A program made the translations under genes and the position numbers. The notes under the pieces were generated by a model. It had not been told where the DNA came from, did not search any database, and was given only the letters and a program-made list of their open reading frames with translations. Below are positions 36,429-46,600 of a DNA stretch of 64,000 nt, piece after piece (the first letter of the stretch is position 1; each line of letters starts with the position of its first letter). This stretch comes from Leishmania donovani (lineage: Eukaryota; Euglenozoa; Kinetoplastea; Trypanosomatida; Trypanosomatidae): assembly GCF_000227135.1 (NCBI RefSeq), contig NC_018259.1:964406-1028405 (forward strand), in the 5' to 3' direction.

Positions 36429-39305
36429 TTACGCGGCATCTGCCCACTGCGCTGTGAAATCGCCTCGGCTGATGCTTCCCGTCTCGAGCGCCCCTGTCAC
36501 GCTGGTGGGGCGGTGACTAAGCAGATGAGCGGAGTCCTCTAGTCGTGTGGCACTGCGGTGCAGGTCGTTGGCCACAGCAGCCGCCTTCATCGAATTCACT
36601 GACGACAAGGTCGCTCGGCGGCCCCCACCGCTGCCGGCGCGCGCGGTTGCCTCCATCATGGACTGGCGGCGATCAAGCGGAAAGTCGCCCTCGCGCCACA
36701 CCGGGAATAGCACAGTCTCCTCGTTCGCCACAACGACGGGGTGCACGTTGGGCACTGCCTGTTCCTTCCACAGCGAGCTAGGCATTGGATGGAGAAGCGG
36801 TTGGTAGTCAAGCACCTTCAGCCGCTCCTGCGCTGCGAGCGGCTGCAGCACCTGTAGCGTCGCCGCCTGCATGTCGTGTACGATACCATGGGTGCGCAGC
36901 AGCTGCACGAAGGTGTTTCGACGCAGCTCCCACACCTCGACAACGTCGTCAAGTGCAATGATGCTGCGGGTCCAGCGATGCCGTCGCACACACGTGTACC
37001 CGACAATGTGGCCAGAGGGAATCGGGCAGGCCGCCGCCGGTGATGCACTGGCGATGCCTGCGCTGCCGAGCGCCGCCCCAGGTCGCAGCTCCTCATGCAG
37101 CAGAGCCGCGTCCATGACGATACCGGCGCGGCCTTCGAAGAATAAGAGAAGGCGATTGCACTCCTCCCCGCTGGTGACGATGACGTCACCCTTGTTGTAC
37201 CGAACACACTGCCACTGCTGAATGCACGCGTGGTGGAAGTCGCTCGTGGCACCCGGAAGCAAGCTGACGAGCGGAAGGTGCTCCATCGCGCTCAGTAGCG
37301 CTGAAGACACACGACCGCCCGTCAGTGGCAAGACACCGGCGCTCTCTACACCCCCGCCAGCGCGGTCTCCCGCGCCGCCCGGGTTGGATGCCTCTTCAAA
37401 GATGGTGACGCGCCGCGACATTGTCGGACTGCGGTGGCCGCCACCGCCTCCACGAAGCGCGCTGCCACTTGGCGGGTGGAAAGAGCTGAAGCTGGCCTCC
37501 GCCGGGCCCTTTCCTCTACAGACGCTAGTGCCGCCATCACCGACTCCCCTGTGCGCGCCGGCCGCCAGCAGGGCCAACATCCCTTCAGCGGGCACCACGC
37601 CGTGCACCCCGGGCAGGTTCGCACCGACGAGACGGGGGCCGAACAGGGCGCCGGTCCACTCCTTGTCGCGCATGTACGAAAGCTCCTGGGCACTGTGGTA
37701 GATGGGGCCGTGCACGTCCGGCTCCTGCTTCATCAGCTGGATGAGAACCCGAAAGGGGAGAAGGTACATGTCAACGTGCGTGACAGCGGTGTAGCGGTCG
37801 CCTACGGAGTCGCCGAAGATGCAGCTCGTCTCCCCGTAGGTGTGCCCCTCCACAAGCAGCGAGCGATTCCTCGGAAGCTCTAGGGAAAAGTTCGTGTGCG
37901 GCGCCGCCGTCAGGGCCTCTGCATGCGGAGAAGCTGGCTCCGAGTTGATGTGCGAGCCGCCGTCATTTCCTGGCACGGTTGCCTCGCGCTGCATCTGCAC
38001 CACGCCGCGCCGGATAAAAAAGATGTGCGTCGGCTTCTCCTCCTCGCCACACTCCATGCCGGCGGCGTAGACTCGTGGTATGATCAGGTCGCGGATGTGC
38101 TCCAGCTGCTCCGTGCGCAGCCGCGTCAGCAGTGGGCATATCCGCAGCCGGGCCCGGGTTAGAGGTGCAAAGTAGGGCAGCAGCCTTTCGCGCATCTGCA
38201 GGGCCTCGACGAGCAGGCGTCGCTGCCCGACTGACGTCGCGCACTCGCTCACCATGTGGCAGTACACCACCTTTGGGATCCGGACAATGACCGCCATCGG
38301 TGAGGACACAGAGAGGGCGGCGCAGTAAGGAAAGCCACCAACGCAAGCCAGCTCACCAAGCACCTGCGGCGCTGTTAGAAACTCCGTGTCCGCCTCGGCG
38401 GGGGCCGGTGCGGAGGGATGAGCCTGCAACACGCTGCTGCTCGACATCGCTGGCGCACCTGCGGCACCGTCCATACCTGATGCGCTGGCCGCGCGCTCTT
38501 GCCCAAAGTCGGTCAGTGAACGAGATGAAATGACTGACGTCGGTGGAAGTGCGATACCGCTGCCGGCGGTGCCACCATGGCTGCTTGTGTTGCGGAGCAT
38601 TGCAGCAGACGCCCGTCGCGCCGTTCCAGGTCGGCCGGTGTCACCAGTGACAACGCTGCTTTTCCGCGAGAATCCATAGCCGGCCACCGCGGAGGCGCGC
38701 CGGCTGCCTATCAGCGACGCGGCAGTGCCAACGTTGAAGCCGCCGACCGTTGAGGCGGTCACCTTTGCCATTGTCACGGCGGTGCCATGCCGCTCGAGGG
38801 AGCCGCCGACCAGCACCAGCACCTCACTGGCCGGCTCCCACTCCCACTCCAGAACCTCCTTCTGAAGATGCACCGCGACCTGAACGTAGCTGGAGTTGAG
38901 TATGTCGCGCACCTTATCGCGTATCTGCGCCCCTGTTGCCGCGTCCACCGGCGAGGCCGCCATGGCAGCTGACTGCGCCTCAGTCGCGCCGCCAAGCGTG
39001 GCAGAGCGGCCGCCATCAGCGATGGTGTACAAGTCGCGCGTCACCGCCCCAAGGTAAGATGTGTGCTCCAGCGCGCTGAATGCAGCCTCCTCCACTTCCT
39101 CCCAGGTCGTGTGGCTCAGCAGGAGCCGGTGCTTGAGCGCAAGCCGAGCCTTGCGAAGGCGGTATCGACACAAGATGGGCACGAAGAGGCGCTGCAACAC
39201 CTGCAAAGCCACAGCGCGCAGCTGCTCCTGCACGGCGGCCGGTAGGCGACCGTCAATCATTTGCTGCCCGCTTGGCAGCTTCGGAATCAGGGAAGACACG
39301 GGCAT
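36429..39305 (-). CDS. Protein with three cyclic-nucleotide-binding-like domains
   Basis: 958 residues from the ATG at 39303-39305; the frame opens 18 codons earlier, but with TTG. Helical N-terminus (about 1-80), then three cNMP-binding-type beta-barrels. The first is split by a roughly 150-residue Ser/Ala/Gly insert and ends around LGELACVGGFPYCAAL. The second runs from about ICPLLTRLRTEQLEHI through IFFIRRGVVQMQ to YGETSCIFGD...RYTAV. The third runs from LPLVSLLPGATSDF through YNKGDVIVTSGEECNRLLLFF to RRHRWTRSIIALDD. The phosphate-binding cassette (G-E-[LT]-[AS]...R-[TA]-A) is recognisable only in the second; the first lacks the Arg and the third is degenerate. Many such kinetoplastid proteins do not bind cAMP. 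No kinase, channel or cyclase domain is attached. Confidence 0.82.
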   Translation of the reverse strand: MPVSSLIPKLPSGQQMIDGRLPAAVQEQLRAVALQVLQRLFVPILCRYRLRKARLALKHRLLLSHTTWEEVEEAAFSALEHTSYLGAVTRDLYTIADGGRSATLGGATEAQSAAMAASPVDAATGAQIRDKVRDILNSSYVQVAVHLQKEVLEWEWEPASEVLVLVGGSLERHGTAVTMAKVTASTVGGFNVGTAASLIGSRRASAVAGYGFSRKSSVVTGDTGRPGTARRASAAMLRNTSSHGGTAGSGIALPPTSVISSRSLTDFGQERAASASGMDGAAGAPAMSSSSVLQAHPSAPAPAEADTEFLTAPQVLGELACVGGFPYCAALSVSSPMAVIVRIPKVVYCHMVSECATSVGQRRLLVEALQMRERLLPYFAPLTRARLRICPLLTRLRTEQLEHIRDLIIPRVYAAGMECGEEEKPTHIFFIRRGVVQMQREATVPGNDGGSHINSEPASPHAEALTAAPHTNFSLELPRNRSLLVEGHTYGETSCIFGDSVGDRYTAVTHVDMYLLPFRVLIQLMKQEPDVHGPIYHSAQELSYMRDKEWTGALFGPRLVGANLPGVHGVVPAEGMLALLAAGAHRGVGDGGTSVCRGKGPAEASFSSFHPPSGSALRGGGGGHRSPTMSRRVTIFEEASNPGGAGDRAGGGVESAGVLPLTGGRVSSALLSAMEHLPLVSLLPGATSDFHHACIQQWQCVRYNKGDVIVTSGEECNRLLLFFEGRAGIVMDAALLHEELRPGAALGSAGIASASPAAACPIPSGHIVGYTCVRRHRWTRSIIALDDVVEVWELRRNTFVQLLRTHGIVHDMQAATLQVLQPLAAQERLKVLDYQPLLHPMPSSLWKEQAVPNVHPVVVANEETVLFPVWREGDFPLDRRQSMMEATARAGSGGGRRATLSSVNSMKAAAVANDLHRSATRLEDSAHLLSHRPTSVTGALETGSISRGDFTAQWADAA

Positions 39306-40536
39306 GAGAGGTAGAGAGGTTAAGGTGCCGTTCTTTCGAATGGGGAAAGGGATTCGCAAGGTGGCGGCGCAACGGCCCAGGTCTCTCTCTCCTGTTTCTT
39401 TGATGTTGTGGCTTCTCTTTTCGTCCCCTGCGTGTGTGCGGACACGCAGCGGCGAGTGCGACGTTCAGCAAGAAAAGAGAGGGAAGAGCGTCAGGAAAAA
39501 TGAAGGAATGGCAATGTGTGAAAGGCGCACCTTGGCGCTGCCGGTGCTGCTGCGAGGCCTTCAGCAGCAGCAGAGGGAAGAAGGGAAATATATATAAAGT
39601 GAAAGAAACCCGATAGTGTGCGCAGGGAAGGAGGTGGAACGGCCACGTGAGAGCGCCCGCGCTTGGTCGACTAGACCTACGCGAGGCTTAGCGGGTCAGA
39701 AGGAGCCCCGCACCTTGGCAAAACGTAATGAAGAGGAAAAGGCGTACGTGCGCGTGATACACTGAATTCTGCTGCCGCATCAGCAGCAGCATACAAGCGC
39801 AAGTTGAAAGTGCCCGTCGCACGAGAGGGGCTCCGTTGGTTTTCGATGTTGGTCGGCTTCCACGGCATCCTATCCGCATGGCTTGCGCGGAGTACGTCTG
39901 AAGGGTGGGTGTGAAGGTGGCAGTGGAAAGCGTAGAGGAGACGGGCAGCGGCGCTTACGCTTGCTGATGGGGCGCATCGGGCTCACATGCCAAATGCGAA
40001 AAACGCAAGCATAAAGGGAAAAGAAAAAGCCGCGCCGCGATTGAGGTGCGCGCGCGCGTGGGCACCGGTGAGACGAGATTCGAAAAAGGAAGGGCTCTAC
40101 CGTCAATGGTGCTGCAGAGAGAAAAACGGGGAGAGAGGCGGCTCCGTACGGTTCGGCATGGCGTGCGAAGCAATGGGGGGGGCGAGCCACACCGGAAAGC
40201 ACCTGATTGATCCACGTCAACCACATAGCCGCAGTACCCGAGGAGAGAGGGTCGCGGAGAACTGGCAGATGGCTGGCAGCGGTGATGCGAAGAAAGCGAA
40301 AGAGGGGGAGAGAGAGGGAGAGGGGCAAGATACCAAGGGAGAGCCAGGCCATCAACAGCCCTTCGATGGGCCACGCTGAGACACTGAAGAGTACGCAGCC
40401 TGCCTCCTTCCCCTCTTCTCTTGCTCTCCTCCTCTCACAGGAACTAATACCTGGCCCGGCCGACTTCCTTGCCCCGGCCCCTCCGATCTCGCTCGCGCTC
40501 TCCCCTTGGGCATCATACCTCCCCACTTGTAGCCTT
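39306..40536. other. Intergenic spacer
   Basis: A purine-rich run at about 39468-39487 is a polypyrimidine tract for the CNB gene. Further GA-rich runs near 40286-40323 lie in the 3' UTR of the HD-domain gene. No gene is seen. Confidence 0.45.
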
Positions 40537-42558
40537 CTACGAAAAGCTGAGGATGTCCGTCTCCTCGCCATCGTCGTCATCCTGGCCCTTCTCCCCCACC
40601 TGCCCATACCCCGCGGGCGTCACCAGCTCAAGGGAGCTCGATGTCGCGTCGTTCTGGAGAACGCCTTCGCTGCTCTGATCAACGTCAAAGTCTTCCCGCC
40701 GGGAGAGTTTGGTGTCCAGGTCCAATTTCAGCCGCTTTGCCGCGGGACACCCACCGCTCAAGGAGGACGTGAGCCTCTCCGCCGCCGTCATCGAGGGATT
40801 CGGGGTCGCGGCGGACTCGTCCCGCGCCGCAGAGGCTGCCTGCTGCGATGACTCGGCGGCGCGGCCCCGTTGGCTCATGGGGGTGCAGGAAAAAGAGCTC
40901 GCGTCCGTCTTGCCAAGCCGATCGGCAACAGAGGTGAAGCTGACGCGCAGCGACTCCTTCTCCTGCGGAGTCAACGGCATGCGGCACACGACCACCAGCG
41001 ATGACACGGGACCCATCTTCACAAACAGCGTCGTTGTCACGTTGCAGGAGAAGTGCGGCTCGACGCGGCAGTGCGTAGACTGGCGCGGGTTGAAGAAGTA
41101 GGTAGCACTCACTGGGTTGTGTTTCTTGTCCATGTCCCCGGCCGTTTGCGTAATCTCCGCCTGCAGAATCTCAATTGATGCCATGCCGTTGTGCTGCCGG
41201 GACCACTCACGCAGCTTCACCGACAGGTCCAGGCTCGTCACTTCAATATCAGACAGCAACTCGTGAATCATGACCTCCCGCTTCACCTCCTGGCTGGACC
41301 CCTCCAAGGAATTTAGGCGGCCTGCATTGATCAAGGTCTGTTCGCTGTGGCGGTAAGAGCCGATTGTCGTGTACAGGTGCCGGCTTTGGATGCGCTGCAG
41401 GATGCGGCGCGCCTCGGCGAGCTTTTCGCGGCGATGCTCTGCCGAGGCGCCGCTACCCAATGGCTCCGCCATCGTTCTGTTGCTGCCGTGCAAAATCGCC
41501 AGCACGATCCAGTCGCTGGCGTGCACGTAGAAGTCTGGGTGCAGCACGCACGACCGCAGCGGCATGACGCCGTCTTTGCCATTGCTGACCTCGAACACGT
41601 CCCCAGCAGCGCGCAGGGCGTCCAGCGTCATGAGGTCAATCACCTTGGTCACACGGTGCTGGTAGACGATACGGTGGAGGTGGGAGCGGGCGAGGAAGAT
41701 CTCCTCGATGACGCCGTCCAGCTTGTCGGGGTAGCCGATGGATGTCTCGTCATTGTCACCCACCACCACCCGTGCACCTTGGAAAAGGCGGCTCATGGAG
41801 ACGAAGGTGGGCGTACCAAGGCACGCGACAGAGTCCCGCTGGATGTAGTCGATCTTGTCCACGTCCAGTCCACTGCGCTTGTTCGCGATAATCTCCGTCG
41901 TGAAGCGCGCCCACTTTGGTCGTCCAACGTTGTCCGGCCACGCCTTGCCGGGTGCGAGGCCGTTGATCAGCAGCTCCACGTAGCGCAGATCACTCTCCGT
42001 AAAGCCGAGCTCGGCTAGCTCCGTCTCATTCTCCAACCACATCTTGCGGAGAAGCATGATGCTCGCCTGTTCATGCGACCACCTGCGCAGCTGCACTTCC
42101 TCCGGCCGCGCAGAGGAGCGCACAAAGGACTCGAACAAGTGCGACAGTGGCCCATGCCCGAGGTCGTGGCACAAGCCGGCAATCCCGATACAGTGCATGT
42201 CCTTCTGCGCGGCCTCACGCGTCAGGTTCGCGATCTCGGGGACGCCAAAGTCCCTGTGTTCCTCTCGATGCCCATCCACGATGCTGCGGTACAGCTCCAT
42301 GCCAAGGTAGCAGACACCTAGAGAGTGCTCGAAGCGGGAGTGCGTGGCACCTGGGTAGACATAGAAGGAGTTTCCCAGCTGCTTCAGGTCGCGCAGCCGC
42401 TGCACCACCGGCGAGTCCGTCAGGATGCGAATCACCGGCGGGAACTCGAGCTGACCGTAGAGTGTGTCGCGAACGGACATGGACCGCTTCGGCTCCAACA
42501 TCTGGCACACCTCCTCGCGCCGGACGGACTCCGCCTTGGAGCGCAGCGGTGGCGGCAT
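40537..42558 (-). CDS. SAMHD1-like HD-domain dNTP triphosphohydrolase
   Basis: 673 residues from the ATG at 42556-42558. The HD metal site is complete: His78 in RFEHSLGV, His131-Asp132 in CHDLGHGPLSH, and Asp234 in LDVDKIDY, corresponding to SAMHD1 His167, His206/Asp207 and Asp311. Supporting residues His135, His140, His162 and Lys235/Tyr238 are also conserved. The family hydrolyses dNTPs to nucleoside and triphosphate and controls dNTP pools. There is no N-terminal SAM domain. The last about 150 residues are Ser/Ala-rich and acidic, ending with DDDDGEE-type sequence. T. brucei has two such enzymes, HD52 and HD82; the size here (roughly 75 kDa) fits HD82 better, but I did not align them. Confidence 0.9.
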   Translation of the reverse strand: MPPPLRSKAESVRREEVCQMLEPKRSMSVRDTLYGQLEFPPVIRILTDSPVVQRLRDLKQLGNSFYVYPGATHSRFEHSLGVCYLGMELYRSIVDGHREEHRDFGVPEIANLTREAAQKDMHCIGIAGLCHDLGHGPLSHLFESFVRSSARPEEVQLRRWSHEQASIMLLRKMWLENETELAELGFTESDLRYVELLINGLAPGKAWPDNVGRPKWARFTTEIIANKRSGLDVDKIDYIQRDSVACLGTPTFVSMSRLFQGARVVVGDNDETSIGYPDKLDGVIEEIFLARSHLHRIVYQHRVTKVIDLMTLDALRAAGDVFEVSNGKDGVMPLRSCVLHPDFYVHASDWIVLAILHGSNRTMAEPLGSGASAEHRREKLAEARRILQRIQSRHLYTTIGSYRHSEQTLINAGRLNSLEGSSQEVKREVMIHELLSDIEVTSLDLSVKLREWSRQHNGMASIEILQAEITQTAGDMDKKHNPVSATYFFNPRQSTHCRVEPHFSCNVTTTLFVKMGPVSSLVVVCRMPLTPQEKESLRVSFTSVADRLGKTDASSFSCTPMSQRGRAAESSQQAASAARDESAATPNPSMTAAERLTSSLSGGCPAAKRLKLDLDTKLSRREDFDVDQSSEGVLQNDATSSSLELVTPAGYGQVGEKGQDDDDGEETDILSFS

Positions 42559-43606
42559 GGTGACTTACCAGTGGGCTTGCTCGAGAGAGGGACGCAATCA
42601 GGCACACACACACACACGCGCAAACGCAGAAAAGAACGCGGAAGAACGCTACAAAATCAAAAAAAAACGCGAAGGACGATAAGACCGACAGGCATCGAGC
42701 AAGCGAGAGACGCACGTCCTCGGCACCGCTTACTTCAGGTGCGTCCCCCTCCCCCCTTGAGGGCGCTGTGGGAATGCAAAAGGGTCTGTGTGCGTGTGTG
42801 TGTGTGTGTGTGTGAATGCGCTGATCGGCAGGAGGAGGACGAGAGGACGGACGACGAGGAGAAGAGCTGTGCACATCACAACTGCGACGAGGAAAAACAA
42901 AGAGAGGGCGAGGAAAGGGTAGTACCCGGGAGATGACAAGGTGGCAGAGTGTGATGGTGACCCATGCAGACAATGAGAAGTGTGCCGGCCATCGACGACG
43001 GCCATCGAGGAGTTGAGGCGACGAGCGAGGGCAGCAGCGTCATCGTGTGTGCGTGTGCCGCTGGAAGCATCACCCCCTCCCCTCCCATCTGTGGCGGGGT
43101 TTCTCCTCTCCCATGTATGGGCGGCGCACGGAAAAGACGGCCGCTCACCCACCCGCCTACTCACCTTCACCCCAGTTGCCGTGCAAGCAGCACCGAAATC
43201 ACCTGTTGTACGTGAAGTGGGGTGGATGCGCTTTCCCTCGCAGGGGATCTTCTGCCCGTCCGTGTTGCTGCCAGTGCCGGTGCCAAAAGGAAGAGCTGAA
43301 GGGTGCCGGGCAGATAAAGCGAGGGCTGCACGCGCGCACAGGCGTGGGTGCCGTCTCTCAAACGTCAATGCTAGGCCAGGTGCCAGTACGTGAAAATATA
43401 TAGAAGGTATTCCAGACGCAAGCGGCGCGCGAGGTGGCCGATCTATGTACATCGATGGCATCCAAAGGCAAGCAAACCAAAAAGAAGAACGGGAAGAGCA
43501 TGGTGGCGCTCAAACGCTCCGTCCGACTTAGCGTAGCGTGCACGCATCGCATCACGCGCCATGTCACGGGCACGGGAAGGAGAGTGCCTCGGCTAACGAA
43601 CGCTTC
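42559..43606. other. Intergenic spacer with (TG)n
   Basis: A (TG)n run is at about 42787-42814. A minus-strand frame of 243 codons (42730-43461) covers most of the spacer but translates the microsatellite as His-Thr repeats and otherwise looks random, so it is not called. Confidence 0.45.
42787..42814. repeat. (TG)n microsatellite
   Basis: A nearly pure TG run between the HD-domain gene and the AMPD-like gene, with one interruption near its left end. Confidence 0.85.
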
Positions 43607-46600
43607 TTAGAGAGACGGTCGCCCACCACCGCCCTCCACCTCTTCCACCGCGGCGGCCCCAGTCACCGCAGACTCGCCACTTGACGTTGACGACGGCTCG
43701 ATTTCCTCTTCGTTCGCGCTGCCGCACAGGCCGCCCAGGATGGTTAGCCCTTCGGTCTGAAGCCGCTCGCGCAGTGCGTTCACCTGCACAGCAATGGAAT
43801 TGTTCTCGCCGGCCACCTGTAGCGAGACGGCTCGCATGCGGGTTAGTTCCGCGTCGAGCCGTCGAATCTCTCCACGCAACTGCGCCGTCCGTGACGCCAA
43901 CGGCGGTGGCAGGAGTTCCGAGGAGCTGTGCCGTGACAGATGCACACTTCGGGAGTTGGTCGTGTGCAGAAACGTCAATGAGCCATCCGTGTTCGTGGTG
44001 GAGGTCGGTAACAGCGGAGTCGATGCCACTCCCTGCCAAACGTCCCCGCAAATGGCCAGCTCCTCTTCCAACAGCTTCATGGCACGCGGCATCCGCTGAG
44101 ACGATGCAGTGGGGGCAGGAGACCTGCCAGCGCCAGCCGCAGGCTCACAGCCGGCGTCTGTGGAAAATCGAGAGACGCCATTTAAGAGGCTGTTCATATG
44201 TCCCCGGCTTGCGTCCGCCTCCGCAGGAGGCGATGCGGTCTCGGGTACCGACGATTTCCCCGCGAACCCGGGAGAAGCGGCGGCGAGCTGCTCGTCCAGG
44301 AAGTTCAGCTCAGTGTGGTACACTTCATATCGGTACGCCACGCGAATGTCTGACACGCGGCTGCGACGCACGTCGTTGCCAAGGGTAGAGCGCAGCTGAT
44401 ACCGCGGGCCCAGCGCGTTTTCCTTCCACGCAGCCGAGAAACCGCTCTGCAAGACGCTGTTGCGCGCGATTTCGGACATGTCATTCAGCTCGAACTTCCA
44501 CAGCTTCGCGGCGATCGAGTACTCCTCCACAAGCGGCTCACGCGTGAAGTGGAAGTAGAGCGGCTGATTCGTTGCGAGGCTAACGTTCAAGCCGCGATGG
44601 AAAAAGACCGGGAAAGGGTTCTCAAGGTAGGCGGAGGCGCCAGCTGTGTTGCTGAGCGGGGACATTGCCACGCCGACCTGAGCAATGTACCACATGTACT
44701 CCAGCACGGGGTGCCGCGCCAGCGTGACGCCGTGGTTGATGCTGTTAGCCAAGCAGAAGCCGCTCACGAGGTGGTCCATACTGCCGCGCTCGCCGCACTG
44801 CGGACGCAGGGTGAACGTGCTCAGCCCGCGCGAGGCCCGGAACTCGTTAAGCGACGTGATATTTGCCCATATGTAGTACATGTAGTAGCTGTACGGCGGG
44901 TTCAAGTCGCTGTTCCAGTCGTGCGGTGAGACGTCCGTGAGCGGCAGGTCGATCTTCGATTCATCCGCGATGCAGTCAAAGCCGGACAGGTGCGCCAGTA
45001 GGTAGTGGAACTTTGTGTCCTTGGCCGGGTGCATGCTGATCTCCCACAGCGGATGGAAGACATTGTCGAGGAACGCGCCGAAGTTCTTCAGCACTCCGTT
45101 TCGGCGTAGGCGGCGGTAATGCCACGGCAGGCACACCATCCAACGGCTACGCGAGCTGGCCATGCCGTAGCAATCGAACCAGTGCGCCAGATCGTACCAC
45201 TCCTGTTCGGAGGCACCGGTGATGGAGAGCCGGTTCTCGGCGTAGCTGAAGGCGTCCTCCTCGTAGATGTCCAGAGTCCGCTTAGTCAGCTCGGCAAAGT
45301 AACGGCCTTGCATGAAGTTAAACGGTGACAGGAAGATTTCACGCAGGTCGGGGTGCGTGTTCAGGCGGTGGTTAAGCTCGTCGACGGTGATGTGGTGCAC
45401 GTCAATCTCGTACTCGCTCAGCAGCTCCTTGAGCGTGACGGGGTGATGATCGCGCTCGAAGACGACGTCCTCGCCGTGATTCAGGGCCTTGTCGACAAAG
45501 AACTCCAGCAGCGTGCGGGCGTTCGAGCCGGCGTCGGTATGCACGTTCGTGTCCACCTTGTAGGCGGTGAAGAAGTCGCGGTTGTTCCACTCCTTCTCCT
45601 CCCTCTTGCCGGCCTCGTTGGAGATGTTCATGGAGAGGTGGAGCAGGAACTTCTGCTCCAGCAGGTGAAGTCGGTGCGTCGCGAGCCGCTGCAGAGCCAC
45701 CGAGCTCGCCGTCTGCCGAATCACGGACATGTCGCGAATGAACTCCGTAATGGTCGGCAGGAACGTCGGCCACAACGGCGTCTTGCCCTGCTGAGACAAG
45801 ATGCACACGCCATAGTACGTGTTGTACTCCCACTGCGCCTCATCAAATTGACGGGTGGTGCTGAAGACGTCTTCGACGTGCACGTTGGCGTCAGTCGCCA
45901 CCGCCGTGCGGTTCGCATTTCCGACGTACTTGAGACGGAGCGCGACGACCTGCCGCAGCGCCGCCACCGCCTCCGTCGCGAAGCCCGAGCGATGGCCGCC
46001 GTAGTAGATGTCGATGCGGGGGTACACAATGCGCTGGTCCGTGTAGTTCATGCGGCGCGAGTGGCGAGACTGCTGGACGAGGTCCGAAACCAGCACCGAC
46101 TGCGCGTAGGGGATGAGGTGCAGTGAAAGGGCTCCGCCGTCGCTGTCGCCGCCGTCAACGCCCGAGCCCACGCCGCCTGGCGCCTTGATGCCGGCCTTCG
46201 CCAGGAGCTGGTTTAGAAGCGCCTCCTCATGCGCGAGGGTCTCGTGGCGGAACTGCAGGCGATAGTCACACACGCCGCAGCGACGCAGGTCGTTGCCCTC
46301 CGCCCCTAGCGTAGAAAAGCGCTCGCCCAGCCAAGCCTGCTTCACCTCCAGCGGGAAGCTGCTATTCAGTACGCTGTTGCGCCCCAGCTCCATCGTGTCC
46401 ATCGGCGTCAACGAGCACAGCTTGCTCAACGTCGCATACTCCTCGATAAGCGGCTGCGACTCGTGGTGGTGGAAGTACAGCGGGTCGGACGTGCTGATCG
46501 ATACCCGCATCCCTTGGCGGAAATACTTCACGAACGGACTGTCAAAGTACGCGGTGCTGAGCGCGTTGTCGCGCAAGGGGGAGAGTACGATGCCGATGCG

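Noticed and set aside
42730..43461. 243-codon minus-strand ORF with a hydrophobic stretch
   Set aside because: It translates the (TG)n repeat as His-Thr repeats and has no coding-like codon bias.
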